Of a stretch of DNA of 36,081 nt, positions 20,367-26,960 are shown piece after piece. Each line of letters begins with the position of its first letter. The first letter of the stretch is position 1. Made by a program: the position numbers and the translations under genes. The stretch is taken from positions 1 to 36,081 of the IMG/VR virus record IMGVR_UViG_3300043446_000316. The stretch is one strand, 5' to 3'. The notes under the pieces are model-generated. The model did not search any database. It was not told the DNA's origin and saw nothing but the letters and a program-made list of their open reading frames with translations. Source of the stretch: a virus.

Positions 20367-20552
20367 ATGGAAGATCGCACGATAAGGCTAGATTCTTTTG
20401 AGGATAGCACTGAGATTGATGTAGCTCGGTTTGACGAACAGACAATATGGTTAAGCATTGGTCGTAGGCTGGCATCGATACGAGCATTATTAACAAAAGA
20501 GCAAGCAGAAGAATTAATTAAAAATCTTCAGGATGTAGTTGATACTCTGTGA
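20367..20552 (+). CDS. small acidic protein, unknown function
   Basis: A 61-residue acidic protein with a strong AGGAGA ribosome site. It has a strand-rich N-terminal half (MEDRTIRLDSFEDSTEIDVA) and an amphipathic C-terminal helix (LLTKEQAEELIKNLQDVVD). It is the last gene before the gene-free structured region. No domain is recognised. Confidence 0.65.
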   Translation: MEDRTIRLDSFEDSTEIDVARFDEQTIWLSIGRRLASIRALLTKEQAEELIKNLQDVVDTL

Positions 20553-20594
20553 TATAGTTTAGGTGTCTATGTGCGGGCATGGATACGAAATTGA

Positions 20595-20677
20595 AGCCCT
20601 TAAAGCTTTGGTTTTCCTTCCTTAAATGGAGAACGTGCCCGACACGCGTGGAAAGCCAAGACTTTAGGGGCTTTTTT
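20595..20677 (+). terminator. long imperfect hairpin ending in T6 (terminator or structured RNA)
   Basis: Two 23-base arms (20595-20617 and 20650-20672) form an almost continuous stem with a few T-G wobbles and one mismatch near the middle, followed by a T run (20672-20677). The apical part TGCCCG (20636-20641) can also pair with CGGGCA (20574-20579) upstream, a possible pseudoknot. The stem is longer than needed for termination, so it may be a regulated terminator or an RNA domain. Confidence 0.65.
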
Positions 20678-20679
20678 GC

Positions 20680-20930
20680 GTTTAGACCGTACTGGTCGCG
20701 TTAGAAATGAACCCATGTTCGGGGTTGCTGCCAAGAGAACCGAGTGCGCTTTAAGAGGCCAGCGCGAGAACTTGCTACAGGTATCTCAGGAACAGAGCAA
20801 ATAGGTGATGGTACGGTTAGTCCACGATACGGGCGCTCTGGAAATTGAATGTAGACCTTCTGGGTGCAGCAGTCCTAAAGGATGGCTGAAAGATGGGAAT
20901 ATCACCTTCTTGGCCTCTCTTATTGTCTAA
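20680..20930 (+). ncRNA. gene-free region with dense RNA secondary structure
   Basis: About 250 bases without a plausible gene, but rich in complementary segments. GACC/GGTC at 20686 and AACCC/GGGTT at 20710 form local hairpins. GCGCT/AGCGC (20746, 20761) has a loop containing AGAGGCC, which can pair with GGCCTCT near 20912. TTGCT/AGCAA brackets 20772-20799, GGTGAT pairs with ATCACC (20813, 20900), and CAGCAGTCC with GGATGGCTG (20868, 20881). No tRNA, tmRNA, RNase P or group I core is recognised. I infer a structured phage RNA of unknown class. Confidence 0.5.
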
Positions 20931-20936
20931 AGGAAT

Positions 20937-21278
20937 ATGATTGCAAATATGAAACAAATAGATCCAAGTCAAGCAATCGAATACATGATTAAGAATGCCA
21001 AGGCTTACGCAGAGGCTAAGGCTAATGTTGCATATTTAGAACAATATAGAAAATCAAAGAAAGCTATGTTGTTTGCGTCAGCTATAGGAAATACCGTAAC
21101 TGACAGGGAAAACAAGGCGTATAGTCACCCAGAGTACATAGAGCTATTGGAAGGGCTTAGGGAGGCTGTAGAGAGGGCTGAAGAATTAAGATGGATGTTG
21201 GTAGCAGCACAAGCTAGGATTGATGTCTGGAGGTCACAGGAAGCCTCTAATCGAGCAATAGACCGTAACACTAACTAG
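20937..21278 (+). CDS. helical phage protein, unknown function
   Basis: A 113-residue, almost entirely helical protein (AEAKANVAYLEQYRKSKKAM, then EYIELLEGLREAVERAEELR, then VAAQARIDVWRSQEASNRA), with AGGA ahead of its ATG. A second Met at residue 5 is possible. The central pattern of Ala, charged residues and HPEY is familiar to me from phage early/middle regions, where no function is known. It starts right after the structured RNA. Confidence 0.75.
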   Translation: MIANMKQIDPSQAIEYMIKNAKAYAEAKANVAYLEQYRKSKKAMLFASAIGNTVTDRENKAYSHPEYIELLEGLREAVERAEELRWMLVAAQARIDVWRSQEASNRAIDRNTN

Positions 21279-21288
21279 GAGAATAATC

Positions 21289-21465
21289 ATGGAAATAGAC
21301 GACTCAAATCTTGCTGAATGTGAATATTGCGGCTTTGTTGATGATTGGGACGAAATCCCTACGGCTAATGATCCTTGGTGCTCTGACGGTACGGTAACGG
21401 TATGTCCTAAGTGCAATGAGGGTGAGTCATTCCGTGATTATCAACCGGAGAAAAAGAATGGCTAA
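21289..21465 (+). CDS. small acidic zinc-finger-like protein
   Basis: A 58-residue acidic frame with ACTAGGAGA ahead of its ATG. Two Cys pairs are visible: ECEYCG (Cys11, Cys14) and VCPKCN (Cys39, Cys42), with one more cysteine between. This is a treble-clef or ribbon style metal site. It overlaps the next gene start by eight bases. It may bind DNA or RNA polymerase subunits, but no evidence beyond the motif exists. Confidence 0.65.
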   Translation: MEIDDSNLAECEYCGFVDDWDEIPTANDPWCSDGTVTVCPKCNEGESFRDYQPEKKNG

Positions 21466-21658
21466 ATTACCTTACACAATTACAATATGCCCAGACGAGC
21501 CGAATCCAAAGCAATTTACGGCTATGACTCCGCAGCTAATTAACGCCATGCGGTTTGGGTACGATATGACCATCAATCAAAACCAATATATCTGGCCTGC
21601 TGGCAGCAAAGGCGCGACACAAATAAATTCTCATAAAGAAAAATTAAAGGAAAAATAA
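21458..21658 (+). CDS. small protein, unknown function
   Basis: A 66-residue protein, MAKLPYTITICPDEPNPKQF then NAMRFGYDMTINQNQYIWP. I preferred this ATG to the upstream frame beginning at 21416, since GGAGAA lies nine bases ahead. It is probably a small beta-rich domain with a Lys-rich tail. Its stop and the next start overlap (TAATG). Confidence 0.6.
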   Translation: MAKLPYTITICPDEPNPKQFTAMTPQLINAMRFGYDMTINQNQYIWPAGSKGATQINSHKEKLKEK

Positions 21659-21936
21659 TGAGTCTTGAGCGAGTTATTGCGGAACAACAAGCCACTATTG
21701 ATCGGATGGAAGCCACGATTCAAAGCCAGACAAAGAGTTTAGATACGGTATGGACTCAGCATGACGAGTTATTTGAGTGCATAGCTAGGTTTCTTGATAC
21801 TGACTTGCCTGATAGCAATGACTTAGAGACTTGTAAAAGATTCGGAAAAGCTAGATGGGATGTAAGGATGAAGCTCTCTGAAATTGGATATTGTCCTGAT
21901 TGCTATAGTTTCTTATGCGAGTGTAACTATGACTGA
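21658..21936 (+). CDS. coiled-coil protein with C-terminal Cys cluster
   Basis: A 92-residue protein with an N-terminal coiled coil (VIAEQQATIDRMEATIQSQT) and an end carrying four cysteines (YCPDCYSFLCEC, Cys79, 82, 87, 89), a likely metal site. An AAGGA site lies ahead of the ATG. The coiled coil suggests self-association. Function unknown. Confidence 0.65.
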   Translation: MSLERVIAEQQATIDRMEATIQSQTKSLDTVWTQHDELFECIARFLDTDLPDSNDLETCKRFGKARWDVRMKLSEIGYCPDCYSFLCECNYD

Positions 21937-22153
21937 AGATGAAAAAAGAGAAGCCGCGGCATATTTGGGTGAGAATGTATTGTGGCTTATTGAGCAGATA
22001 TTAATAAAACACAATATTGCGATTATTGAGGCATCTAAGGAGGCTATTGATGCTGCGGTGAAGAAAGAAAGAGAAGAATGCGCGAAGTTGTGTGATGATT
22101 TGGCATCTTACAGTAAATACGAATGCGCTGAGGCTATTCGAGCCAGAGGATAA
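21929..22153 (+). CDS. small phage protein with EREECAK / AIRARG motif (second copy)
   Basis: A 74-residue protein overlapping the upstream gene by eight bases; a longer reading from a TTG at 21884 is not supported. The first part is MTEDEKREAAAYLGENVLWL and the end carries KKEREECAKLCDDL and CAEAIRARG, the same C-terminal arrangement as in the gene at 19583. Two additional cysteines are present here. A shared domain, perhaps for one binding partner, is likely. Confidence 0.65.
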   Translation: MTEDEKREAAAYLGENVLWLIEQILIKHNIAIIEASKEAIDAAVKKEREECAKLCDDLASYSKYECAEAIRARG

Positions 22154-22178
22154 ATGAGCTTGTGGAGAAAACGTCAGA

Positions 22179-22469
22179 TTGATTTACAGAAACAAAAAGC
22201 TATTAGAGATAGTGAGAGAGTTCCCTTGCCAGCACTGCGGAAAGCAGGACGGAACGGTAGTAGCGGCACACTCGAACCAGTTGCGAGATGGGAAAGGAAA
22301 GGGTATAAAGGCTAGTGATTATCGTATTGCTAGCCTTTGTTTTTTGTGTCATATGGAACTAGATCAAGGCAAGAATCTGAGTAAGGCTGAACGTCTGGAA
22401 ATGTGGGAAGAAGCGCATAGAAAGACGATAGGATTACTTTTTGACAATGGTCATTTGGAGGTCGTATGA
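22179..22469 (+). CDS. HNH-related nuclease-like protein (DUF1364/YbcO type)
   Basis: A 96-residue protein with a metal-site pattern: FPCQHCGKQDGTVVAAHSNQ (two Cys and a His) and IASLCFLCHMELDQG (Cys-x2-Cys-His). GKGKGIKASDYR lies between them. This corresponds to the DUF1364/YbcO family of HNH-like phage nucleases or DNA-binding proteins. The start is uncertain: the frame has only a TTG, and a good AGAGGATAAATG upstream leads into another phase, so a base error or frameshift is possible. It ends with an ATGA overlap. Confidence 0.65.
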   Translation: MIYRNKKLLEIVREFPCQHCGKQDGTVVAAHSNQLRDGKGKGIKASDYRIASLCFLCHMELDQGKNLSKAERLEMWEEAHRKTIGLLFDNGHLEVV

Positions 22470-22630
22470 AAAAGCCAACTAAAATGCAAAAGAAGGTAGG
22501 TAAGGTAATGTCAGAGTTCAAGGCTGGCACATTGCATTCAGGCAAAGGCGGCAAGATCGTTACTAATCCAAAACAAGGGATTGCTATTGCATTGAGTGAA
22601 GGCCGTAAGGCTGCTAAGGGCAAGAAATGA
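22466..22630 (+). CDS. small basic protein (DUF6496-like)
   Basis: A 54-residue lysine-rich protein whose ATGA start overlaps the upstream stop. The pattern VMSEFKAGTLHSGKGGKIV and NPKQGIAIALSEGRKAA fits small proteins I know as DUF6496, found in phages and some bacteria. It probably contacts nucleic acid because of its charge. It ends with an ATGA overlap as well. Confidence 0.7.
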   Translation: MKKPTKMQKKVGKVMSEFKAGTLHSGKGGKIVTNPKQGIAIALSEGRKAAKGKK

Positions 22631-22785
22631 AAAAGCCTATCTGGGATAAAGCTAGGCCAAAAGACGCAGGAAAGCCCCAGAAACTAACTCCAGCGCAAAA
22701 GACTTCCGCTAAGAAGATGGCTAAGGCAGCAGGTAGGCCGTATCCGAATCTTGTGGATAACTTAAGAGCAGCGAGGAAAAAATGA
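22627..22785 (+). CDS. small basic protein, unknown function
   Basis: A 52-residue Lys/Pro/Ala-rich protein (MKKPIWDKARPKDAGKPQKL, then KMAKAAGRPYPNLVDNLRAA) between two ATGA overlaps. It follows a similarly basic protein, and the pair may be translated together. The composition suggests DNA or RNA binding; nothing more is visible. Confidence 0.7.
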   Translation: MKKPIWDKARPKDAGKPQKLTPAQKTSAKKMAKAAGRPYPNLVDNLRAARKK

Positions 22786-23237
22786 ACAATTGTCCTAGAG
22801 CAACGTATGACATTCTTTACAATCTAAAGAAACGAGATTGGGCATTTAAGAATGTAGGTTATGGTGCTGCGAATCCTGACGAGCCGGGTGATTTTTGGAA
22901 AAAGAAGGCTTCAGAGTGGAACACGACACCAGAGAATGCTCAGACGATGCGTTGCGGCAATTGTTCTGCATTTATCCAGACACCTGAGATGATGGAATGT
23001 ATTGTCAAAGGTATTCAGGGAGAGGAATCGGATGCTGAGACATATGTTCCTGAAGTCGTGGATAGTGCTGATCTAGGGTATTGCGAGTTATTCGAGTTCA
23101 AGTGTGCTGCTGACAGGACTTGTTCTGCTTGGCTCGTAGGTGGGCCAATAACTGAAAAGATGAGCAACCGTCAGAAGTCTATGGTTTCTATGGCTAAGAT
23201 GGAAGCTGAGGACGAGTATGGAGGTATGGATGATTAA
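22782..23237 (+). CDS. cysteine-rich HiPIP-like phage protein
   Basis: A 151-residue protein with ATGA overlap. Six cysteines lie in the central part: MRCGNCSAF (58, 61), MMECI (73), GYCELFEFKCAADRTCSAW (101, 108, 114), followed by LVGGPIT. The arrangement resembles small high-potential iron-sulphur proteins, and this type of phage protein has been compared with them. A bound Fe-S cluster or zinc is plausible but unproven. The N-terminal 50 residues are charged. Confidence 0.65.
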   Translation: MNNCPRATYDILYNLKKRDWAFKNVGYGAANPDEPGDFWKKKASEWNTTPENAQTMRCGNCSAFIQTPEMMECIVKGIQGEESDAETYVPEVVDSADLGYCELFEFKCAADRTCSAWLVGGPITEKMSNRQKSMVSMAKMEAEDEYGGMDD

Positions 23238-23502
23238 GCGTGGTAAAGAGGAGTTTGCTGGCTATAACAAGCCGAAGAAAACTCCGAGCCATCCGACTAA
23301 AAGCCATGCGGTATTGGCTAAGTCTGGCGATCAGGTAAAACTCATCAGATTCGGTCAGCAAGGCGTTTCTGGCTCTCCTGCTAGAGAAGGTGAGTCTGCT
23401 GCTGATAAAGCCCGTAGAGCCTCGTTTAAAGCCCGCCATGCGTCAAATATCGCTAAGGGAAAGATGTCTGCTGCGTATTGGGCTGATAAGGTGAAGTGGT
23501 GA
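23230..23502 (+). CDS. basic protein of DNA-packaging approach region, unknown function
   Basis: A 90-residue basic protein. The ATG at 23230 has GGAGG about five bases before it; an ATG at 23218 would add four residues. The sequence has FAGYNKPKKTPSHPTKSHAV, QVKLIRFGQQGV and ARRASFKARHASNIAKGKMS, then SAAYWADKVKW at the end. I have met this pattern in many phage genomes as a protein of unknown role. Its stop overlaps the next gene. Confidence 0.7.
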   Translation: MIKRGKEEFAGYNKPKKTPSHPTKSHAVLAKSGDQVKLIRFGQQGVSGSPAREGESAADKARRASFKARHASNIAKGKMSAAYWADKVKW

Positions 23503-24020
23503 GTCACCAGAGCCAGTTAAATTTCGTTAGCAGTCTGAAATCACAGTTTCCTATATTTTTTGCAGGTCAGAAAGTATTGGAAGTAGGAAGTTTGGACATT
23601 AACGGCTCGATAAGACAATTCTTTGTAGGCTGTGATTACACTGGTGTTGATTTGGGAGAAGGAAAAGGCGTTGATTTAGTGGCTAGGGGAGAGGAATTAG
23701 ATTTTCCTAATGGTCACTTTCAGGTTGTAGCGTCTTGTGAGTGCTTTGAGCATAATCCTGAATGGGAAGCAACATTTAGGAATATGATTAGGATGTGTAG
23801 TGGTCTAGTATTTTTTACTTGTGCAACTACAGGAAGGCCGGAGCATGGTACTAGACGGACTAGCCCTAGTGATGCTCCTTTTTGTGATGATTATTATCGT
23901 AACTTAACAGAAGCAGACTTTAGGGAAAAGTTCGACTTTAGTGAATTTGAGCAATACGGCTTTTCTGCTAATCGTGATCCTGCTGACTTATATTTCTGGG
24001 GTTTATGCAAGCAATCGTAA
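23496..24020 (+). CDS. class I SAM-dependent methyltransferase
   Basis: A 174-residue protein with GTG start (a second GTG follows at once) and AAGGTG before it. Motif I is GQKVLEVGSLDINGSIRQF, motif II DYTGVDLGEGKGVDLVA, then FPNGHFQVVASCECFEHNPE where motif IV and post-motif sit. This is a methyltransf_11-like small-molecule or sugar methyltransferase, not a DNA enzyme of the DPPY or PCQ type. It overlaps the glycosyltransferase by 16 bases, so a shared glycan or nucleotide-modifying task is likely. Confidence 0.75.
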   Translation: MVSHQSQLNFVSSLKSQFPIFFAGQKVLEVGSLDINGSIRQFFVGCDYTGVDLGEGKGVDLVARGEELDFPNGHFQVVASCECFEHNPEWEATFRNMIRMCSGLVFFTCATTGRPEHGTRRTSPSDAPFCDDYYRNLTEADFREKFDFSEFEQYGFSANRDPADLYFWGLCKQS

Positions 24021-24706
24021 TAGCTACAGTTAATAGCCCGTCTATCTATGTTCTTTTGGAGTCACTCAAACAATACGCCCCAGATATACCAATATTCCTT
24101 AGCGGTAATAATCTGGGATTGTGGGCAAGAACTAGAGACTACGGAAATATCATCTTCAGACCAAATACTGCTACCAATTTCGGGGATGCATATAACGAGA
24201 TTATCGATTATGCGTTTACCAGACATGATTCATTGATTGTATGCAATGATGATGTGGTATTTACTCCTGATACCTACCAAAAGTTAAAAAAAGACTATGA
24301 GTTTCTAACAATTGATAGAGAATACAAATTAGGATGGTTGGGAGCCAGATCGGATTATGTGCTTAGAGACCAGAACATACGATTCCCAGTGCAGGGAGAT
24401 GGAGTTCAAGGATTAAAGTACTTGAGCGAAGGAAATATTAAGGAAGTAGACGTAATTGCACCTATTTGCGCTGTAGTAACAAAGGAAGCATGGAAGGTAG
24501 CTAAATTTCCTAGCATTAATTGGTTTTCAGATAATATAATCTGTATGGACATGAGTAAGGCAGGATTTAAGCACTTTGTAAGTACAGCGTATGTACATCA
24601 TGCGGGTAGTCAGACGGTAGGAATGGACTACGAGAAGTGTTTAGAGGAACCGAAGGCGTGGTTAAGGGCTAACAGGCCAGATATGTACGAAATATTTTAC
24701 GCATGA
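24005..24706 (+). CDS. GT-A type glycosyltransferase
   Basis: A 233-residue protein with the start of a GT-A fold (AIVIATVNSPSIYVLLESLK). Its probable metal motif is CNDDVVFTPDTY (residues 80-91), and acceptor-side elements (WLGARSDYVL, then WFSDNIICMDMSKAGFKHF) continue the GT2-like order. A partner methyltransferase precedes it, overlapping. Substrate unknown: phage glycosyltransferases modify phage DNA bases, virion proteins or host surface polymers. The strongest neighbourhood link is to the terminase that follows. Confidence 0.7.
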   Translation: MQAIVIATVNSPSIYVLLESLKQYAPDIPIFLSGNNLGLWARTRDYGNIIFRPNTATNFGDAYNEIIDYAFTRHDSLIVCNDDVVFTPDTYQKLKKDYEFLTIDREYKLGWLGARSDYVLRDQNIRFPVQGDGVQGLKYLSEGNIKEVDVIAPICAVVTKEAWKVAKFPSINWFSDNIICMDMSKAGFKHFVSTAYVHHAGSQTVGMDYEKCLEEPKAWLRANRPDMYEIFYA

Positions 24707-24727
24707 CACCTAAGAGGTAATGCAAAA

Positions 24728-25027
24728 ATGGAAACAAATACTGATAAAAAAACTCCAAAAATCGGCGAAGGACTAGCAGGGCCGGGTAGACCTAAGGGAG
24801 TGCCTAATAAGTCCACAGCTATCGTCAGAGAGGCTATAGCTAATCTATTGGAGCGCAATGCTCCTAACATGGACAAGTGGCTAAATGAGGTAGCTCAGGA
24901 AGATCCTTACAAAGCCCTAGACCTGATGAATAAGCTCAGTGAATACCATATCCCTAAGCTGGCTAGGACTGAAGTAACGGGTAAGGACGGTGAGCCTCAG
25001 CAGCACATAGTCACATGGCAGAAATAG
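24728..25027 (+). CDS. terS: small terminase subunit-like protein
   Basis: A 99-residue protein with a basic N-terminal motif GPGRPKGVPNKSTAIVREAI, which occurs in many phage small terminase or DUF5681-like proteins, followed by a helical body (NMDKWLNEVAQEDPYKALDL) and an acidic/polar end. A small subunit recognises phage DNA for packaging and recruits the large subunit. It precedes the large terminase, separated by a DNA methyltransferase with which it overlaps by 13 bases. Its identity rests on motif and position. Confidence 0.65.
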   Translation: METNTDKKTPKIGEGLAGPGRPKGVPNKSTAIVREAIANLLERNAPNMDKWLNEVAQEDPYKALDLMNKLSEYHIPKLARTEVTGKDGEPQQHIVTWQK

Positions 25028-25677
25028 TCACGATAGGGGATGCAACCCTATACCTTGGTGATTGCATGGAGATACTTCCTACGCTAAATAGGGTAGATGC
25101 TGTTATTACTGACCCACCTTACGGAATTGGTCAAGACGGAGGCGCTCAACGCACTAGGGGCAGCAAGCGCACAAACGGGAAAAAGATGGGTTGGGATAAC
25201 GAGCGGCCATCCCGTTATGTGTTTGATCTTATGGAGCGAGCAGGAGATGTCCGCATTTATTGGGGTGGCAACTACTTTGCGGATTATCTTCCGGCCACAA
25301 TGGGGTGGCTTTACTGGGAAAAACGCATGGGTGGTGACTTTGCGGATGGCGAGTTGGCATGGACAAGTCAGAAGCGAGCACTTCGCCAGTTCAGCCATTA
25401 TAAGAAAAACAAGGGAGATGAACATCCAACGCAGAAGCCAGTTGAGTTAATGCGCTGGTGCATTGAAATATGCAAAAACCAGCCGCATACGATCCTTGAT
25501 CCTTTCATGGGTTCCGGAACTACAGGCGTGGCAGCTATCCAAATGGGGCGTAAGTTCATAGGAATAGAGCGTGAGCTAAGTTACTTTGAGATAGCTTGTA
25601 AGCGTATAGAACAAGCCTCAAAGCAGGTGGATATGTTTATTGAGCAACCTAAACATGAGCAAGTTGCCTTATTGTAA
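25015..25677 (+). CDS. DNA N6-adenine/N4-cytosine methyltransferase (DPPY type)
   Basis: A 220-residue enzyme with catalytic ITDPPYGIG (DPPY at residues 33-36), HPTQKPVELMRW (137 onward) and the AdoMet motif ILDPFMGSGTTG (161-171). The order DPPY first, FxGxG later is that of the beta class. It transfers a methyl group to an exocyclic amino group of DNA. Insertion between the two terminase genes suggests marking of phage DNA before packaging. The genome also encodes a C5-cytosine enzyme, so two chemistries are present. Confidence 0.85.
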   Translation: MAEIVTIGDATLYLGDCMEILPTLNRVDAVITDPPYGIGQDGGAQRTRGSKRTNGKKMGWDNERPSRYVFDLMERAGDVRIYWGGNYFADYLPATMGWLYWEKRMGGDFADGELAWTSQKRALRQFSHYKKNKGDEHPTQKPVELMRWCIEICKNQPHTILDPFMGSGTTGVAAIQMGRKFIGIERELSYFEIACKRIEQASKQVDMFIEQPKHEQVALL

Positions 25678-26933
25678 TGACAGAGATAGTAATTCCATAC
25701 GCTCCCAGAGAGCAGCAGACTGCCATTCACAATGCTATAGATGCCAGCAGATTTACAGTGGTCGTTGCTCATCGAAGGATGGGAAAGACTGTAAGTGCTA
25801 TCAACCACCTCATCAAGGCAGCGGTACTCAACGAAAAGAAAGACCCACGTTATGCCTATATTGCTCCAACATACGGACAGGCTAAGCGGGTTGCATGGGA
25901 TTATCTCCAAGAGTACACAAGACCACTAGGAGCTAGTTATAACGTATCTGAGCTTAGGGCTGATTTTTGGGGGCGTAGGATTAGTCTTTATGGGTCTGAC
26001 AATCCTGATAGTTTGCGCGGTCAGTATTTCGATGGAGTGGTTATCGACGAGGTTGGGGATCAGAACCCTAAGATTTGGAACGAGATTATCCGTCCAGCGC
26101 TGGCAGATCGTCTTGGGTGGGCTTTGTTCATTGGCACTCCTAAAGGTAATAACCATTTCCACGATCTAGCAGAAAGAGCCAAGACTGAGGCAGATTGGTC
26201 ATTTCTAGAGTTCAAGGCTAGTCAGACTAAGATTATCCCAGAGCAAGAACTTAAGGCTGCACTCAAGGAGATGGGTGAAAGCAAGTATCAGCAAGAGTTC
26301 GAGTGCAATTTCAATTCTCCTATTGAGGGTAGTTACTATGGCTCAATTATCAATGATCTTGAGGCTAATGGTCGTATTGCCGAGTTTCCTCGTGACGATC
26401 TCTGTCGTTCTTTTACTGCTTGGGATATTGGGATGGGCGATTCAACGGCTATCTGGGTTGCTCAAGTGGCTGGAAAAGAGGTACGTTTACTGGACTGCGT
26501 GGAAAATCACGGAGTAGGATTAGATTGGTATGTATCATGGTTGCGCGAGAACAATTACCAAAGCTTTGACCATATTCTTCCTCATGATGTTGAGGTAAGA
26601 GAACTAGGCACAGGTAAGAGCCGTAAGGAAGTCTTGCAGGAAGCGGGGCTGAACGTGACTGTAGCTCCGAGGCTATCGATTGCAGACGGAATTCAGGCTA
26701 CCAGAAGGCTGCTTCCTAGATGCTGGTTCCATCCTGATACAAAGCAGGGATTAAATGCTTTGAGGAACTATCGCAAGGAATATGACGAGAAGCGTAGCGT
26801 GTTCTATGACAAGCCTTTGCATGACTGGTCATCACATTTCTCTGATGCAATGAGATATTTAGCAGTAGGTCTTGACGAATCGGATGGTTCGTGGTCAAAA
26901 CCGTTGCCAAATAATGTAAGATGGGTTGTATAA
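25677..26933 (+). CDS. terL: terminase large subunit
   Basis: A 418-residue packaging motor. ATPase part: Walker A VAHRRMGKT (residues 30-38), Walker B VVIDEVGD (120-127), and coupling motif FIGTPKG (150-156). Nuclease part: WDIGMGDST with Asp249, and DAMRYLAVG near residue 390, the RNase H-like metal ligands. The enzyme cuts concatemeric DNA and pumps it into the capsid through the portal. The start overlaps the preceding methyltransferase (TAATG). Length is slightly short for the family but the motifs are complete. Confidence 0.95.
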   Translation: MTEIVIPYAPREQQTAIHNAIDASRFTVVVAHRRMGKTVSAINHLIKAAVLNEKKDPRYAYIAPTYGQAKRVAWDYLQEYTRPLGASYNVSELRADFWGRRISLYGSDNPDSLRGQYFDGVVIDEVGDQNPKIWNEIIRPALADRLGWALFIGTPKGNNHFHDLAERAKTEADWSFLEFKASQTKIIPEQELKAALKEMGESKYQQEFECNFNSPIEGSYYGSIINDLEANGRIAEFPRDDLCRSFTAWDIGMGDSTAIWVAQVAGKEVRLLDCVENHGVGLDWYVSWLRENNYQSFDHILPHDVEVRELGTGKSRKEVLQEAGLNVTVAPRLSIADGIQATRRLLPRCWFHPDTKQGLNALRNYRKEYDEKRSVFYDKPLHDWSSHFSDAMRYLAVGLDESDGSWSKPLPNNVRWVV

Positions 26934-26960
26934 TGAGCAAAATTTCCCATAGGGGCTGTT

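Noticed and set aside
20680-20930. tRNA, tmRNA, RNase P, group I intron or retron RNA
   Set aside because: No T-arm sequence, no tag peptide, no RNase P or intron core elements, and no reverse transcriptase gene in the window.
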